Source: Roseospirillum parvum
Lineage (GTDB): Bacteria; Pseudomonadota; Alphaproteobacteria; Rhodospirillales; Rhodospirillaceae
DNA length: 64,000 nt
Reading direction: 5' to 3'
NCBI RefSeq assembly: GCF_900100455.1
Contig: NZ_FNCV01000005.1
Location: 238,447 to 302,446 of the forward strand
In this document: positions 12,722 through 23,589 of the stretch, one piece after another
How positions within the stretch are numbered: the stretch's first letter is position 1
Layout: each line of letters starts with the position of its first letter
Position numbers and translations under genes: made by a program
Notes under the pieces: generated by a model
What the model saw: the letters and a program-made list of their open reading frames with translations, nothing else
Told to the model about the DNA's origin: nothing
Databases searched by the model: none

Positions 12722-13765
12722 TCAGCCGGTCAGGTGGGCCGGGTCCAGTTCGTTCTGGGCCACCACCCGGTTGCGGCCCTGGGCCTTGGCAACATACAGC
12801 GCCTTGTCGGCGCGGGCGATCATCTGTTCGCCGGTCTCGCCCAGGATGTACTCGGCCACCCCGGCCGACAAGGTGATGCGGCCCAGGGTCTTTCCGGTGC
12901 GGCGGTTGGTCAGGTTCTTTTCGGCCACCGCGCGGCGGATCGCCTCGGCCACCTCGCGGGCCCGGGCCAGCGGGCGGTCGGGCAGGATGACGGCGAACTC
13001 CTCGCCGCCGTAGCGGGCGGCCAAGCTGGCGGCGTCGATGCTGGTTTTCAGGGTATGGCCGACCAGTTTCAGCACCTGATCGCCCATCTGATGGCCGTGG
13101 GTATCGTTGAAGGCCTTGAAGTGGTCCACGTCGAGCATGACCAGACACAGGAACCCCGGCTTGTGGCGCAACTGGTGCAGATGCTCGGCCAGGGTTCTGT
13201 CGAAGGCCTTGCGGTTGGCCAGCCCGGTGAGGGCGTCGTGGCTGGCCTCGCGTTTCAGGGTGACCAGGTTCTCGCGCAGGGAATCGATTTCCTTGGCCGA
13301 GCGGTCCAGACGTTCCTGCAGGGCCTTGTTGGCCTCGGCCATGGCCCGGGTCTCGGCCATCACGGCGTCGAGTCGGCGGCGCATCTGCTCGGTGTCTTCC
13401 AGCGGCGAGTCACCGAAGGTCTGCAAGGTCTGGCCATAGCGCTCGGCGTCATCGCCGGCGGCGCCGACGGCGTCGCGCACGCCGTTCAGGGTGGCCAACA
13501 TGCGGGCGCTGGTCTCGGCCAGATTGGCCCGCTCCGGCTGTTCGGCGATGAAGCGGGCGTAGAGGGAATCGGCCGTCCCCTGGTCGATCGGGCCGGCGGC
13601 TTTCAGGCGTTCGATCTGGCGCGCCAGATCGGGCAGGTTGCCGGCGTGGGCGGCAAACCAGACGGTGAAATTTGGAGGGGTCGGTGGCAACCCCAGGGCG
13701 TCGAGTTCGGACAGGGCCCGAACGGCGTATACCCGCGCCTGCTGGTGGGCCCGTTCCTCGGTCAT
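12722..13765 (-). CDS. Diguanylate cyclase (GGDEF) lacking the inhibitory I-site
   Basis: Predicted to make c-di-GMP from two GTP. The ATG at 13765 (MTEERAHQQ) is preferred over an in-frame GTG at 13786 because AAGGACAC lies just upstream of it. Of 347 residues, the first 180 are mostly helical with a coiled coil (about 125-180). The GGDEF domain (about 185-340) contains DALTGLANRKAF, MLDVDHFKAFNDTHGH and the active-site loop LAARYGGEEFAVILPD. The position of the RxxD inhibitory site reads DAAS, so product inhibition is probably absent. No membrane helix or recognised sensor domain is seen. It may be co-transcribed with the ClC gene downstream. Confidence 0.9.
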   Translation of the reverse strand: MTEERAHQQARVYAVRALSELDALGLPPTPPNFTVWFAAHAGNLPDLARQIERLKAAGPIDQGTADSLYARFIAEQPERANLAETSARMLATLNGVRDAVGAAGDDAERYGQTLQTFGDSPLEDTEQMRRRLDAVMAETRAMAEANKALQERLDRSAKEIDSLRENLVTLKREASHDALTGLANRKAFDRTLAEHLHQLRHKPGFLCLVMLDVDHFKAFNDTHGHQMGDQVLKLVGHTLKTSIDAASLAARYGGEEFAVILPDRPLARAREVAEAIRRAVAEKNLTNRRTGKTLGRITLSAGVAEYILGETGEQMIARADKALYVAKAQGRNRVVAQNELDPAHLTG

Positions 13766-13968
13766 GCCTTTGTGTCCTTGCGCCACCTTGTCGCCAGTCT
13801 GATTTTATTCTCGAATACCGCAAGCTACCCCGCCCAGGGGGGCAAAGGAAAGAGGCGTTTGCGTGGGCGGACCCCGCTTCCGTCAGGCGCCACCCGACCC
13901 CATATGGCCGGGTGCGACTTCTCCGCGTCCGGGCGTTCGCCCGGTGTTCACCCAAGGACAAGGCAGTG

Positions 13969-14781
13969 ATGGCGCGCTGGACCCTGGACGATATCGACTG
14001 GTCGACCTTCTCCGTGGAGCATGTCGACGCTTCCGTCATGGCCGTGGTGCGGGCCGCCGCCCTGGTCGAACGCAACGGGGCGGACTACGCCCGCTATCTG
14101 AAGAACGTCTTCGCCGACGACCCCGATTTCCTGCCGCTGATCGACGCCTGGGCGGCCGAGGAGATCCAGCACGGCGACGCGCTGGGCCGCTGGGCCGAAC
14201 TGGCCGACCCGGGGTTCGACTACCGGGCGGCCTTCGACCGCTTCCGGGCCGGCTACGCGCTGCCGCTGGAGGCCACCGCCTCGGTCCGGGGCTCGAAGAG
14301 TGGCGAGTTGATCGCCCGCTCGATTGTCGAAAGCGGCACCAGTTCGTTCTACTCGGCGCTGCGCGACGCCACCGACGAGCCGGTGCTGAAGGACATCGCC
14401 CACCGGGTGGCCGGCGATGAATTCCGCCACTACAAGTTGTTCATGGACCACGCCCGGCGCCATCTGGCGCGGGACCGGCTGAGCCTCCCCCGTCGGTTCG
14501 GGGTTGCCCTGGGCCGCTTCCGGGAGGCCGACGACGAGGAACTCTCCTTCGCCTACCACTGCGCCAACAACCCGCCCGAGGCTCCCTTTGACCACAAGGC
14601 CTCGAACCGCGCCTACGCCACCCGGGCCTTTCGGCTGTACCGGCCGGAGCACTGTGACCGGGGCTCCAACATGATCCTCAAGGCGGCCGGCCTCGATCCC
14701 AAGGGGCGCCTGGGCTGGCTGGCCCGGCGCCTGTTCTGGGGCTATGTCAGCCTCAAGTCACGGGCTCCGGAAGCCGCCTGA
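13969..14781 (+). CDS. Ferritin-like di-iron protein
   Basis: A 270-residue four-helix-bundle protein with a complete carboxylate-bridged di-iron ligand set: E34, E65-x-x-H68 (AAEEIQH), E121 (SIVESG) and E151-x-x-H154 (GDEFRHY). This pattern of Glu plus ExxH twice is that of ferritin-like oxidases, desaturases and rubrerythrins. The substrate cannot be told from sequence; an oxidase or hydroxylase on a lipid or small molecule, or iron/peroxide handling, are all possible. The ATG at 13969 follows CAAGGACAAGG; longer in-frame extensions upstream lack family resemblance. It is divergent from the diguanylate cyclase gene and convergent with the Aap operon. Confidence 0.85.
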   Translation: MARWTLDDIDWSTFSVEHVDASVMAVVRAAALVERNGADYARYLKNVFADDPDFLPLIDAWAAEEIQHGDALGRWAELADPGFDYRAAFDRFRAGYALPLEATASVRGSKSGELIARSIVESGTSSFYSALRDATDEPVLKDIAHRVAGDEFRHYKLFMDHARRHLARDRLSLPRRFGVALGRFREADDEELSFAYHCANNPPEAPFDHKASNRAYATRAFRLYRPEHCDRGSNMILKAAGLDPKGRLGWLARRLFWGYVSLKSRAPEAA

Positions 14782-14822
14782 CGGCGTGCGCCCAGCGGCT
14801 TTTCGGGTGGTCGGCCGTCGGC

Positions 14823-15626
<804 letters not shown>

Positions 15627-15643
15627 GTCGGTACCCCTTCCGG

Positions 15644-16753
15644 TCAGCGCTTGTGGCCGGTATGCAGTTTGCGCTCCAGGGACTGGCTGTAACGGGACAT
15701 GCCGAAACAGAAGACCCAGAAGCAGAAGGCGGCGAACAGGTAGCCCTCGGTGGCGACGTTGCCCCAGGCCGGATCGACGATCGAGGCCTGGACCGTGGCC
15801 AGCACGTCCAGAAGGCCGATGATCAGCACCAGGGTGGTGTCCTTGAACAGGGCGATGAAGGTGTTGACGATGCCCGGGATGACCATCTTCAGGGCCTGGG
15901 GCAGGATGACCAGCCCCATGCCCTTCCAGTAGCCCAGGCCCAGGGCGTCGGCGGCCTCGTACTGGCCCTTGGGGATGCCCTGCAGGCCGCCGCGCACCAC
16001 TTCGGCCATGTAGGCCGACTGGAACATGATGATGCCGATCAGGGCGCGCAGCAGCTTGTCGAAGTTGACCCCCTCGGGCAGGAACAGGGGCAGCATCACC
16101 GAGGCCATGAAGAGCACCGAGATCAACGGCACGCCGCGCCAGATCTCGATGAAGATCACGCAGATGGCGCGGATCACCGGCATCGTCGAACGCCGCCCCA
16201 GGGCCAGCGCCACGCCGATCGGCAGGGCCGCCACGATGCCCACGTAGGACAGCACCAGGGTCAGCATCAGGCCGCCCCACTTGCCGGTCTCGACCTCGGG
16301 CAGGCCGAACAGGCCGCCCATCAGAAGCATGGCGACGATCAGCGGGAAGGCGGTCAGGCCGAACAGGCCGATCCACTTCTTGCCCGGGAAGCGGGACAGG
16401 AACTGTGGCCCGACGACCAGCAGCAGCAGGCCCAGCACCACGTCGACCCGCCAGCGCTCGGGCTCCGGGTAGAAGCCGTAGATGAAGAAGTCGAAGCGCA
16501 GGCGGATGAAGGTCCAGCAGGCGCCCTCGGTGGCGTCGCAGGCGTTCGGCCCGTCGCCGGACACGGTGGCCTTGAGGATGGCCCAGTCGATGATGCCCGG
16601 GACGATGCTGACCAGCAGGTAGAGCACGCCCAGGGTCATCGCCACGTTGAGCGGGCTCGACAACAGGTTGGCCCGCACCCAGGCCAAGGGGCCCGCGCTG
16701 GAGCTGGGCGGAGCCTGGGCGGGCAGCGGGGTGAAGCGGTCGGGGTCGGCCAT
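15644..16753 (-). CDS. aapM: General L-amino-acid ABC transporter, permease AapM
   Basis: Inner-membrane permease of 369 residues, much longer than HisM-type permeases (about 220), as expected for AapM. After a Pro/Ser-rich N-terminus come several helices, a periplasmic stretch with cysteines ([11 protein letters not shown]) and the conserved binding-protein-dependent transport domain in the C-terminal 220 residues, with the EAA loop near [22 protein letters not shown]. It starts 3 bp after the stop of aapQ, so the two are translationally adjacent. It pairs with AapQ to form the channel energised by AapP. Confidence 0.94.
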   Translation of the reverse strand: MADPDRFTPLPAQAPPSSSAGPLAWVRANLLSSPLNVAMTLGVLYLLVSIVPGIIDWAILKATVSGDGPNACDATEGACWTFIRLRFDFFIYGFYPEPERWRVDVVLGLLLLVVGPQFLSRFPGKKWIGLFGLTAFPLIVAMLLMGGLFGLPEVETGKWGGLMLTLVLSYVGIVAALPIGVALALGRRSTMPVIRAICVIFIEIWRGVPLISVLFMASVMLPLFLPEGVNFDKLLRALIGIIMFQSAYMAEVVRGGLQGIPKGQYEAADALGLGYWKGMGLVILPQALKMVIPGIVNTFIALFKDTTLVLIIGLLDVLATVQASIVDPAWGNVATEGYLFAAFCFWVFCFGMSRYSQSLERKLHTGHKR

Positions 16754-16756
16754 GGC

Positions 16757-17968
16757 TTACCGCTCCTTCAGGGCCATGGCCCGGTTGTAGAAGTTCATCA
16801 GGAACGAGATCGACAGGCTGATGGTGAGATACACGGCCATGGTCATGGCGACGATTTCCACCGCCTGGCCGGTCTGGTTGAGGGTGGTGCCCATGAACAC
16901 CGAAACCAGGTCCGGATAGCCGATGGCGGTGGCCAGCGAGGAGTTCTTGGTCAGGTTCAGGTACTGGCTGGTCAGCGGCGGGATGATCACCCGCATGGCC
17001 TGGGGGATGATCACCTTGCGCAGGGTGACCCCCGGCTTCAGGCCCAGGGCGTGGGCGGCCTCGGTCTGGCCGTGGCTGACCGACAGGATGCCGGCCCGGA
17101 CGATTTCCGCGATGAAGGCGGCGGTGTACATGCTGAGGGCCCACAGCAGGGCCATCAGCTCGGGGATGACGCGCACCCCGCCGCCGAAATTGAAGCCCTT
17201 GAGGGCCGGCACGTCGAACGACAGCGGCAGGCCGGTGAGCAGGAAGACCACCCCCGGCAGGGCGACGATCAGCCCCAGGCCGGCCCAGCCGGTGGGGAAG
17301 GGCTGGCCGGTGGCGTCCTGGCGCTTCCTGGCCCAGCGGGCGATGACCACGGTGCCCACCACGCCGGCGACCAAGGCCGCGACGACGGCCCAGAAGGCCG
17401 GCTCGGGCACCGGGGCGGGCAGGTAGACGCCACGGTTGTTGGCGAACACCGCGCCGCCCATCTCCAGGCTCTGGCGCGGCCCGGGCAGGGTCCTCAGCAC
17501 CGCGTAGTACCAGAAGAAGATCTGCAGCAGCAGCGGAACGTTGCGCAGTGTCTCGATGTAGGCCAGGGCCAGCTTGGCAACCAGCCAGTTCTTCGACAGC
17601 CGGGCGATGCCGATGACGAAGCCCAGCACGGTGGCGATGGCGATGCCCAGGCCCGAGACCAGCAGCGTGTTGAGCAGCCCGACGATGAAGGTGCGGCCGT
17701 AGCTGAAGGTCTCGTCGTAGTCGACCAGGCTCATCAGGATGCCGAAGCCGGCCGGGTTCTCGAGGAACGCAAAGCCGGTGGTGATGCCCCGGCTTTCCAT
17801 GTTGGCCAGCGTGTTCTGGAAGATGGTCCACAGGAACAGGCCCAGCAGGCCGAGCGCCAGCACCTGGAAGGCGATGGCCCGCACGCGCGGGTCGTTGATC
17901 GGGTTGGGGCGGCTGGGCAGGTCCGGGGCGCCGTTGGCGGGGGTGTCGTATCGGGGATCGGCGGCCAT
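16757..17968 (-). CDS. aapQ: General L-amino-acid ABC transporter, permease AapQ
   Basis: Inner-membrane permease of 403 residues, the typical large size of AapQ. N-terminal helix at about 32-52 ([20 protein letters not shown]), periplasmic segment with [10 protein letters not shown], and a C-terminal permease domain carrying an EAA loop ([22 protein letters not shown]). AAGGATAAGG precedes the ATG. A strong hairpin separates it from aapJ, so aapQMP is probably expressed below the level of the binding protein. Confidence 0.95.
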   Translation of the reverse strand: MAADPRYDTPANGAPDLPSRPNPINDPRVRAIAFQVLALGLLGLFLWTIFQNTLANMESRGITTGFAFLENPAGFGILMSLVDYDETFSYGRTFIVGLLNTLLVSGLGIAIATVLGFVIGIARLSKNWLVAKLALAYIETLRNVPLLLQIFFWYYAVLRTLPGPRQSLEMGGAVFANNRGVYLPAPVPEPAFWAVVAALVAGVVGTVVIARWARKRQDATGQPFPTGWAGLGLIVALPGVVFLLTGLPLSFDVPALKGFNFGGGVRVIPELMALLWALSMYTAAFIAEIVRAGILSVSHGQTEAAHALGLKPGVTLRKVIIPQAMRVIIPPLTSQYLNLTKNSSLATAIGYPDLVSVFMGTTLNQTGQAVEIVAMTMAVYLTISLSISFLMNFYNRAMALKER

Positions 17969-18049
17969 GCCTTATCCTTGTCGGGCAATCAGGGGGGGCA
18001 TGAGGGGGGGGTGGAAAAGCGGGGAAGCTGGAGGGGGGCGAAAAAGCGG

Positions 18050-18080
18050 GGAAGCGGGGACCCCGGCGGTCCCCGCTTCC
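18050..18080 (-). terminator. Hairpin between aapJ and aapQ
   Basis: A perfect 13-bp stem (GGAAGCGGGGACC with its complement) around a 5-base loop, followed on the minus strand by CCCCGCTTTTTCG. It lies 20 bases after the aapJ stop, the usual place for a partial terminator or 3'-end stabiliser that favours high expression of a substrate-binding protein over its permeases. A run of G-rich sequence fills the rest of the gap. Confidence 0.75.
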
Positions 18081-18100
18081 GAAGTGGGTGTTGTGGACGC

Positions 18101-19123
18101 CTAGCGGATCGGCGGGGCGTACTGGATGCCGCCCTCGGTCCACAGGGCGTTGAGGCCCCGCGCGATGGCCAGCGGGGTGTCCTTGCCCACGTTGCGCTCG
18201 AACATCTCGCCGTAGTTGCCGACCTGCTTGACGATGTTGTAGGCCCAGTCGGCGCTCAGGCCGAGCTTGGCGCCCATGTCGCCCGAGGTGCCCAGCAGGC
18301 GCTGCACCGAGGGGTTCTCGCTCTTCATGTTGTCGTCGATGTTGGCCGAGGTGATGCCCATTTCCTCGGCGTTGAGCTGGGCGAACAGCGACCACTTGAC
18401 GATGTTGAACCACTCGTCGTCACCCTGGCGGACGACCGGACCCAGCGGCTCCTTCGAGATCACCTCGGGCAGCACCACGGCGCTGTTCGGATCGTCGAGC
18501 TTGGTGCGCAGGGCGTAGAGCTGCGACTGGTCGGAGGTCAGCACGTCGCAACGGCCGGCCGAGAAGCCCTGCACCGTCTGGTCGGAGGTGTCGAACACCA
18601 CCGGCGAATAGTTCATGCCGTTGAGGCGGAAGTAGTCGGCCAGATTGAGCTCGGTGGTGGTGCCCGACTGGATGCACACCGAGGCGCCGTCCAGTTCCTT
18701 GGCGCTGGTCACGCCGAGGCTCTTGCTGACCAGGAAGCCCTGGCCGTCGTAGTAGTTGACGCCGGCGAAGTTGAGGCCCAGCGAGGTGTCGCGGGTATGG
18801 GTCCAGGTGGTGTTGCGCGACAGCATGTCGATCTCGCCCGACTGCAGGGCGGTGAAGCGCTCCTTGGCGGTCAGCGGGATGAACTTGACCTTGGTCGCGT
18901 CGCCCAGCACGGCGGCGGCGACGGCGCGGCAGGTGTCGACGTCAAGGCCGGTCCAGTTGCCCTTGTCGTCGGGCAGGGAGAAGCCGGGCAGGCCGGTGGA
19001 AACGCCGCAGATCATCTCGCCGCGTTCCTTGACGGCGTTCAGGGTTTCGGCGGCCTGGGCGGGGGCGGCCATCAGGCCGACCGTGGCCAGGGCCGCGGTG
19101 GTCAGGCTGACAAGGGTCTTCAT
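18101..19123 (-). CDS. aapJ: General L-amino-acid ABC transporter, periplasmic binding protein
   Basis: Solute receptor of the Aap importer. 340 residues with a signal peptide ([24 protein letters not shown], cleaved after AQA). The mature protein starts [19 protein letters not shown] and contains [17 protein letters not shown] and [12 protein letters not shown], typical of AapJ-like binding proteins. The ATG at 19123 is chosen because it begins the signal peptide and follows CGGGAGA; upstream in-frame codons belong to the leader region. First gene of the aapJQMP operon. Confidence 0.95.
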   Translation of the reverse strand: MKTLVSLTTAALATVGLMAAPAQAAETLNAVKERGEMICGVSTGLPGFSLPDDKGNWTGLDVDTCRAVAAAVLGDATKVKFIPLTAKERFTALQSGEIDMLSRNTTWTHTRDTSLGLNFAGVNYYDGQGFLVSKSLGVTSAKELDGASVCIQSGTTTELNLADYFRLNGMNYSPVVFDTSDQTVQGFSAGRCDVLTSDQSQLYALRTKLDDPNSAVVLPEVISKEPLGPVVRQGDDEWFNIVKWSLFAQLNAEEMGITSANIDDNMKSENPSVQRLLGTSGDMGAKLGLSADWAYNIVKQVGNYGEMFERNVGKDTPLAIARGLNALWTEGGIQYAPPIR

Positions 19124-19813
19124 GTGGGAAGTCTCCCGAAGCGATGGACGGTGGGAATGGGGTGGGGAGGCGGCACGGACGCGCGCGACATCGCCGGCCG
19201 GAAACCCGGCCGCTGGCGTGTGGGGACTTGCAAGGGCGAACGGCTCGACAGAGCCATTGGCTGTGGGCCACATGCTGGCGGACACCACGCTCCCGATCGT
19301 ACCTGTTTCGTCGAACCCGCCTGACCCCTGGTGATTTTTTTAAGCCGGGGCCTTGGGGCGGACTCGCTTCCTCCCGGGCGACGCCTGTGGGAGCTCCAAA
19401 CAGGGACTCCGAAAGCGCCGATCCACGCAGACTATAACCAGCCCAAAAGGCGCTGGCGACAGGTTTATGACCGGATTGTGCCGATTGTGTCCGCGTTTGG
19501 GGTGGGGCAAGGCGGATCAAGGCGATGAAGATCCGCCAATGTTCCTCTTTTGCGCGCGGTTCCGCGCGGCGCGCCGTGGCTGACCCGACGGCGTGGAACG
19601 CCTGGGTCGAACGCTGTCCCCGCAATCCTCGCGACAGTGGGAATCGTCCGACTTCCGGCCCGGTCAGGCTGGCGGGGTCGTCTGCAAAGCGCACCCTAGG
19701 AGCAGGTTGCGTGCTTTGCGACTCACCCAACAGGCTCCAGGCTATTGATATTCCCGCAAGTCGTCGTCGTTGACCGGTTCGGGCGATCCGTTCCGGATGG
19801 CTCGGGAGTTGCC
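19124..19813 (-). other. 690-bp intergenic region upstream of aapJ
   Basis: I see no gene here; frames in it lack ribosome sites and family resemblance. It presumably holds the aapJ promoter. A TATAGT -10-like hexamer is present on the minus strand at about 19430-19436 but its -35 is poor. An inverted repeat GGCGGATC-N11-GATCCGCC at 19511-19537 could be an operator or a leader hairpin, and a short palindrome CGCGCGGTTCCGCGCG lies at 19553-19568. GC content and codon-like periodicity are lower than in flanking genes. Confidence 0.5.
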
Positions 19814-20725
19814 CTATTCGGCCGGCAGCAGGGCCATGGCCTTCTGCGCTTCGGCGCCCAGGGCGGCGTTGCCGGCCCGGCGGAACAGCTCGGCGGCGTG
19901 GCGCAGGTGGCGGCCGGCCTGACCCGGGGCGGCCTTGGCCTCCAGCCGTCCGAGATCGAGCAGGCAGGCGCCTTCGCCTTCCAGGTCGCCGCCGGCGGCA
20001 AAGCGGCGCACGGCGGCGGACAGGGCATCGCGGGCCCCATCCCGGTCGCCCATGCCGGCCAGCAGCCGGCCGAGTTGGCGCCGGGCGTCGGCCTCGTCGA
20101 GCAGATCGCCGCTGTCCTCGAACAGGCCGATGGCGGTTTCCAGGGCCTCGTGGGCCCGGTCGGCGTGGCCCAGGCGGGCTTCCAGGTTGGCCAGCCGGCT
20201 CAGGGTCAGGCCCAGGCGCAGCACCGATTCCGAGCGCTCGAAGCGCTCCCGGGCCTCGCTCAGGCGCTCCAGGGCGATGTCCTCGTCGCCCCGGGCGGCG
20301 GCCCGCTCGCCCCAGGCCAGCAGGGCGTCGCCTTCCAGGCGTACCACCCCGGCGGCGCGGGCCAGTCGGCGGGCGCTGTCCAGATAGCTGTCGGCGGTGG
20401 CCTCGTCAGGGCTGAGTTCGGCCAGGGCGATCAGGGCTTCGGCCTCGTGGCGCTGGTCGGGCAGCCCGGCCCACTTGGCGCGCGCCTCGACCAGTGCCTC
20501 GACCGCCGGCTTGTGATCGCCGGCCTGGGCCAGGGCCTGGCCGAGCAGCATCAGGGCGCGGGCCTCGCCGCCGTCGTCGTCGTGGCGGCGGGCGAACATG
20601 CGGGCCCGGCGGGCGGCCTCGGCGGCGCGCCGGGGTTCACCGTTCAGCAGCAGCCGTTCGGCTTCGGCGAGGCTGTCCACCGATTCCTGATCGGTCGGCC
20701 GGACGGGTGACGACGGATCGCTCAT
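19814..20725 (-). CDS. Tetratricopeptide-like repeat protein
   Basis: 303 residues of amphipathic helical repeats with TPR-like spacing, for example EARALMLLGQALAQAGDHKPAVEAL, followed by similar units down to GNAALGAEAQKAMALLPAE (about six to seven repeats). No signal peptide or membrane helix, so probably a cytosolic scaffold. The ATG at 20725 (MSDPSSPVRPTDQ) is preferred: a G-rich site lies 8 bases upstream and the repeats begin soon after; in-frame ATGs farther upstream are possible. No neighbour suggests its partner. Confidence 0.72.
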   Translation of the reverse strand: MSDPSSPVRPTDQESVDSLAEAERLLLNGEPRRAAEAARRARMFARRHDDDGGEARALMLLGQALAQAGDHKPAVEALVEARAKWAGLPDQRHEAEALIALAELSPDEATADSYLDSARRLARAAGVVRLEGDALLAWGERAAARGDEDIALERLSEARERFERSESVLRLGLTLSRLANLEARLGHADRAHEALETAIGLFEDSGDLLDEADARRQLGRLLAGMGDRDGARDALSAAVRRFAAGGDLEGEGACLLDLGRLEAKAAPGQAGRHLRHAAELFRRAGNAALGAEAQKAMALLPAE

Positions 20726-20885
20726 CTCCAGAGCCCCCCAGGTGTATGGGCCAGAAGCGTGGCTGACCAAGGGGTGGCCAGCCGGCATTGACCCTTGCAA
20801 CGCGCGGCCTTTCAAGGCTGCCGCTTGATGACAACTCTAGACACCTTTCACGGTTCCGTAAACCTGTCTGAGGGGGCGCGCGGGG

Positions 20886-21419
20886 TCAGCCGAAGGGGTA
20901 CTCGGCCTCCCGTCGGTAGCTTGGGCCGTCCGGTCGCAAGTGGCTGGAAAAAAGACAGAATTCATCGACCGTGAAGGGCGGTGTCTGGATCAGGTTGTGG
21001 GCCTGGATGAAGCGCCCCAGGCGCGCCGGGTCGGGATGCTTGAGGCGGGCCAGGGTGACATGGGGGGTGAAGCGGCGCCGTTCGGGCTCAAGGCCGGCCG
21101 CCTCGATGGCCGAGATCACCCGCCCCTGAAGCTGGACCAGGGCCGCCTCGCGGGGGGCGGCGATCCACAGGGCGCGCGGGCTGCGTCCCCGGTCGAAGGT
21201 GCCGATGCCCTGCAGGTGCAGGGTGAAGGGGGGGGAGCGCACCCCCTCCAGGGCCTCGGCCAGCTCGGCCGCCGCGCCGCCGTCGACCTCGCCAATGAAG
21301 GCCAGGGTCAGGTGCAGGTTCTCCGGTGGCACCCAGCGCGCCCCGGGGATGCCGCCGGTCAGGCCGGTCAGGGTCTCGACCACCGGGGCGGGCAGGGGCA
21401 GGGCGACGAACAGGCGCAT
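20886..21419 (-). CDS. thpR: RNA 2',3'-cyclic phosphodiesterase (LigT/ThpR family)
   Basis: 2H-phosphoesterase of 177 residues. The two catalytic H-x-T motifs are NLHLTLAF (H36, T38) and FTPHVTLAR (near residue 125), the expected spacing for LigT/ThpR. These enzymes open 2',3'-cyclic phosphates to 2'-phosphates and can ligate tRNA halves in vitro. The ATG at 21419 (MRLFVALPLP) matches the typical family start; an in-frame ATG seven codons earlier is less likely. It lies 28 bp after tesA on the same strand. Confidence 0.9.
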   Translation of the reverse strand: MRLFVALPLPAPVVETLTGLTGGIPGARWVPPENLHLTLAFIGEVDGGAAAELAEALEGVRSPPFTLHLQGIGTFDRGRSPRALWIAAPREAALVQLQGRVISAIEAAGLEPERRRFTPHVTLARLKHPDPARLGRFIQAHNLIQTPPFTVDEFCLFSSHLRPDGPSYRREAEYPFG

Positions 21420-21447
21420 GGCGGGAAACTCTATCGGCAACAGGGGA

Positions 21448-22138
21448 TCATGGGGTGGCGCGGGCGATCAGCTCTTCCACCTTGGGCAGCATCCGGCGGA
21501 CGATCTCGGCCACCCCCTCCTCGGTGGGGTGCAGGCCGTCCGGCTGAAGCAACTCGGGCTGGGCCGCCACGCCCTCCAGGAAGAAGGGATACAGCAACAC
21601 CTCGTGCTGGTCGGCCAGACGGGGATAGAGCCCGTTGAAGGCTTCTCCGTACTCCGGCCCCAGGTTGGGCGGGGCCATCATGCCGGCCAGCAGCACCGCC
21701 ACCCCGGTCCCCTTCAGACGGGCGATGAGTTGTGACAGGTTGGCCTCGGTGCGCCCCGGGTCGAGGCCGCGCAGGCCGTCGTTGGCGCCCAGTTCGACAA
21801 TCGCCGCGTCGGGCGGGGTGTCGCCCAACTGCCAGGCCAGCCGCGACAGGCCGCCGGCGCTGGTGTCGCCGGAAACCCCGCCGTTGATCACCTCGACGGC
21901 GTGCCCGCGCGCCGTCAGCGCCGCCTCGAGCTGGGCCGGAAAGCCGGCTCCCTGGGGCAGGTTGTAGCCGGCCGTCAGGCTGTCGCCCAGGGCCAGGATG
22001 CGCAGCGGCGCGGCCGGCTGGCTCGCGTTGACATCGCCGATTGGGGCGCCATATGCCAGCCCAAGGGCCAGAGCCAGCCCAAGCAGTCCGGCGAGCATCC
22101 GTCGCCGCCCGAAACCGTTGCCTGGAGGTGGCATCCGC

Positions 22139-22140
<2 letters not shown>
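21448..22140 (-). CDS. tesA: SGNH-family arylesterase / lysophospholipase (TesA-like)
   Basis: Periplasmic esterase/thioesterase of 230 residues. A signal peptide (MRMPPPGNGFGRRRMLAG..., possibly a twin-arginine-like GRRRML) leads into the SGNH blocks: LALGDSLTAGY (nucleophile Ser), GGVSGDTS, ELGANDGLRG (oxyanion Asn) and PDGLHPTEEG (Asp and His). The start at 22140 is supported by GGGAGAAACGGCC upstream. That ribosome site lies inside the coding region of the divergent ybbA-like gene, whose own ATG at 22139 shares bases with this one. tesA divergent from ybbA-ybbP is also the E. coli arrangement. Confidence 0.9.
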
Positions 22141-22863
<723 letters not shown>

Positions 22864-22867
<4 letters not shown>

Positions 22868-23589
22868 CCGAGGCCCCCATCGATATCCCGCGCGCCCATT
22901 TCCACGACAACCGGGCGCGGCGCTACGACGACACCATCCGCCGGGTCATTCCGGCCTACGACAGCCTGCACCTGATGAGCGGCCTGCTGCTCAAGGAGCT
23001 GCTGCCGGCCGATGCCCGGCTGCTGGTGGTGGGCTGTGGCACCGGCACCGAGATGGCCGCCTTCCTGGCCGACAACCCGGGCTGGACGGCGGTCGGCTGC
23101 GACCCGTCCGAGGCCATGCTGGCGGTCGCCGCCGAACGTCTGGACGAGGCCGGGGTGGGGGCGCGGGCCGAGCTTCACCCCTGCACCGTGGAGTGCCTGC
23201 CCGCCGAGGCCACCTTCGATGCCGCCACCATCCTGCTGGTCATGCATTTCCTGCCCGATGACGGCGCCAAGCAGAGCCTGCTGACCGCCACCGCCGGGCG
23301 CCTCAAGGCCGCCGCGCCGCTGATCCTGGCCGACATGCATGGCGATCCGGAGACCGAGCACCACCGCCGCCTGCTCGCCGCCTGGGCCGGCTGGCAGGCC
23401 CGCCACGGCATCCCGCCGGAGGAGATCGAGAAGGGCCTGGCCCATGTGCACCGCGACATCCACCGGGTGCCCCTGGAGCGCATGATCGCGCTTTTGGAAA
23501 GCGCCGGCTTCACCGACATCGAGCACTTCTTCCACGCCCTCATCTTCGGCGGCTGGACGGCCCGCCGGGCGGCCGGGGAGGGGGCATGA
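22864..23589 (+). CDS. SAM-dependent methyltransferase, class I
   Basis: 241 residues. Motif I LLVVGCGTGTE (about 53-63) and an acidic GCDPSEAML loop bind S-adenosylmethionine; EATFDAATILLVMHFLPD fits motifs IV-V. It is locked between ybbA and ybbP by ATGA overlaps at both ends (22864-22867 and 23586-23589), so the three genes are translationally coupled. E. coli has no methyltransferase in this position. The substrate is not evident; a link with whatever the ABC transporter or TesA handles is an inference from linkage only. Confidence 0.87.

Noticed and set aside
15653..19324. Rightward open frame of 1223 codons opposite aapM, aapQ and aapJ
   Set aside because: Antisense shadow of well-supported transporter genes; composition is typical of antisense frames in high-GC DNA.
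19430..19470. Sigma-54 promoter upstream of aapJ
   Set aside because: I looked for GG-N10-GC with the usual flanks because the transporter could be nitrogen-controlled, but no site with correct spacing was found.
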